From assembly GCA_035545555.1 (NCBI GenBank), contig DASZYD010000030.1, positions 1 through 21,622 on the forward strand: a stretch of 21,622 bases of DNA, in the 5' to 3' direction. Below the pieces are notes generated by a model that did not search any database, had not been told where the DNA came from, and saw only the letters and a list, made by a program, of their open reading frames with translations. The DNA comes from JANWHZ01 sp035545555 (GTDB lineage: Bacteria; Patescibacteriota; Saccharimonadia; Saccharimonadales; UBA4665). A program made the position numbers and the translations under genes. This document shows positions 20,859 through 21,622 of the stretch, one piece after another (the first letter of the stretch is position 1; each line of letters starts with the position of its first letter).

Positions 20859-21622
20859 TTACTTCCTGTTGCCTTTGCGCCCGGCAGCGCGCCGTTTGCG
20901 TTCGGTTTTGCGTGCTTTTTTGCGCGTGGCCTGGGTATGTTTCTTCGGCTGCTCATGGGGCGATGTGGCAGCGGTGCCGCGGGCGGCAAAATCAGCCTCT
21001 TCAAACTCTGTTTCGGCCGTCGTAATCGTATTGGTGTTCTCGACCGAACGGCGCGCCGCCCGGGTCAATTCAGTTTCGGCCGGCTTCTCTATGGCATCAG
21101 CCGGGAGCGGCTCGGCATGGTAGAGCGTCAGTACCACCTGATGGCGGAGCGTCAGCTGCAAGCTGTCAAACAGCAGCTGGCCCTGGCGGCGGTATTCCAC
21201 CAGCGGGTCTTGCTGCCCGACAGCCATCCAGTGGATGCCTTCTTTGAGGTGTTCCATGTTCTCAAGGTGCTGCATCCACAATGTGTCGAGAATCTGCAGG
21301 TAGATGTCGCGCTCTACCTTACGTAAGATCTCGGCTGTGAATGTCTCTTCCTTAGCGGCATATGCTTCGCCCGCGGCCGCGCCGAGGGCCTTTTCAAACT
21401 GCAGGGTGTCAGTGTCGAACAGACGGTCGAGCGTCGGTTCATCAAAAGCGAACACGTCGCGCACCACGTCGTCAAAGCCCTCCCGGGCGGCTTGCGGTGC
21501 CGTTGCCAGCGTATGTACCTCGTCGTTGATCATCAGCTTGATGCGCTTGCTGATGTCGGGCTGCATCAGCACCTCGCGGCGCATGGCATAGATGGCCTTG
21601 CGATGGCGGTTCATGACATCGT
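20859..21622 (-). CDS. secA: Protein translocase subunit SecA (C-terminal part; start outside the window)
   Basis: SecA is the ATPase that drives proteins through SecYEG. Only the last 254 residues are in the window; the frame runs off the right edge at DVMN. The visible part has RHRKAIYAMRREVL of the helical scaffold and wing region, then ILDTLWMQHLENMEHLKEGIHW and QDPLVEYRRQGQLLFDSL, the conserved SecA C-terminal helices. The usual zinc-binding tail with its cysteine cluster is missing. Instead the protein ends in an acidic linker and a strongly basic tail (RKKARKTERKRRAAGRK). The basic end may contact phospholipid or ribosome, but that is inferred. The M16 peptidase gene follows nine bases after its stop. 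Confidence 0.95.
   Translation of the reverse strand, partial: DVMNRHRKAIYAMRREVLMQPDISKRIKLMINDEVHTLATAPQAAREGFDDVVRDVFAFDEPTLDRLFDTDTLQFEKALGAAAGEAYAAKEETFTAEILRKVERDIYLQILDTLWMQHLENMEHLKEGIHWMAVGQQDPLVEYRRQGQLLFDSLQLTLRHQVVLTLYHAEPLPADAIEKPAETELTRAARRSVENTNTITTAETEFEEADFAARGTAATSPHEQPKKHTQATRKKARKTERKRRAAGRKGNRK

Noticed and set aside
1..21622. Mobile elements, CRISPR arrays, phage genes, tRNA or rRNA genes
   Set aside because: I looked on both strands and saw no transposase or integrase, no regular direct repeats, no tRNA cloverleaf or CCA end and no rRNA sequence.

Overview
The window is a compact bacterial chromosome segment with no tRNA, rRNA, CRISPR, insertion sequence or other mobile element that I can see. 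Genes are packed on both strands, no gap reaches 300 bases, and the base composition is clearly GC-rich by eye. The source is most like a member of the Candidate Phyla Radiation, probably Candidatus Saccharibacteria. That is an inference from several traits: free-standing receiver-domain proteins, a TRM11-like methyltransferase next to ribosomal protein L27, short versions of household proteins, and very short 5' leaders. An intact release factor 2 gene shows that TGA is a stop codon here, which argues against the recoded groups SR1/Gracilibacteria.

Layout from left to right. (1) 1-1690, minus: glyS (glycyl-tRNA synthetase) followed by the start of a TfoX-N domain gene. The glyS leader holds a possible 22-codon, glycine-containing leader ORF inside nested inverted repeats. 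(2) 1684-2611, plus: an orphan gene of unknown function that shares its promoter region with glyS. (3) 2620-4463, minus: a degenerate histidine-kinase-like protein, a receiver-like protein with Glu in place of the phospho-accepting Asp, and recO, tightly coupled. (4) 4524-8140, minus: flippase-like membrane protein, xseA, xseB, a membrane-anchored methyltransferase, and a single-pass membrane protein. (5) 8190-9735, plus: TRM11-like methyltransferase and rpmA, ending in a hairpin. (6) 9806-12476, minus: pyrG, a canonical single-domain response regulator, and an unknown helical protein. (7) 12580-21622, minus: secA (3' part), an M16 peptidase, prfB, a two-gene ABC-2 exporter, ftsE, ftsX, a PcsB-like CHAP hydrolase and a CtpA/CtpB-like S41 protease.

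Block 7 resembles the secA-prfB-ftsEX-ctpB neighbourhood of Firmicutes and brings together protein export, septal peptidoglycan hydrolysis (FtsEX activating a CHAP hydrolase) and envelope proteolysis. Blocks 3 and 4 hold recombination and repair functions (RecO, exonuclease VII).

A pattern across the whole window is a TANNNT-like -10 box 7 to 9 bases before the start codon of about ten genes, with no Shine-Dalgarno sequence at most of them. This points to widespread leaderless transcription. I used it to choose several start codons. Operon-internal genes mostly begin by ATGA overlap or within a few bases of the previous stop.

The observations most worth a second look are the glyS leader (a candidate glycine-sensing leader peptide), the pseudo-two-component pair upstream of recO, the leaderless-promoter pattern, and the ftsE-ftsX-CHAP-ctpB cluster.
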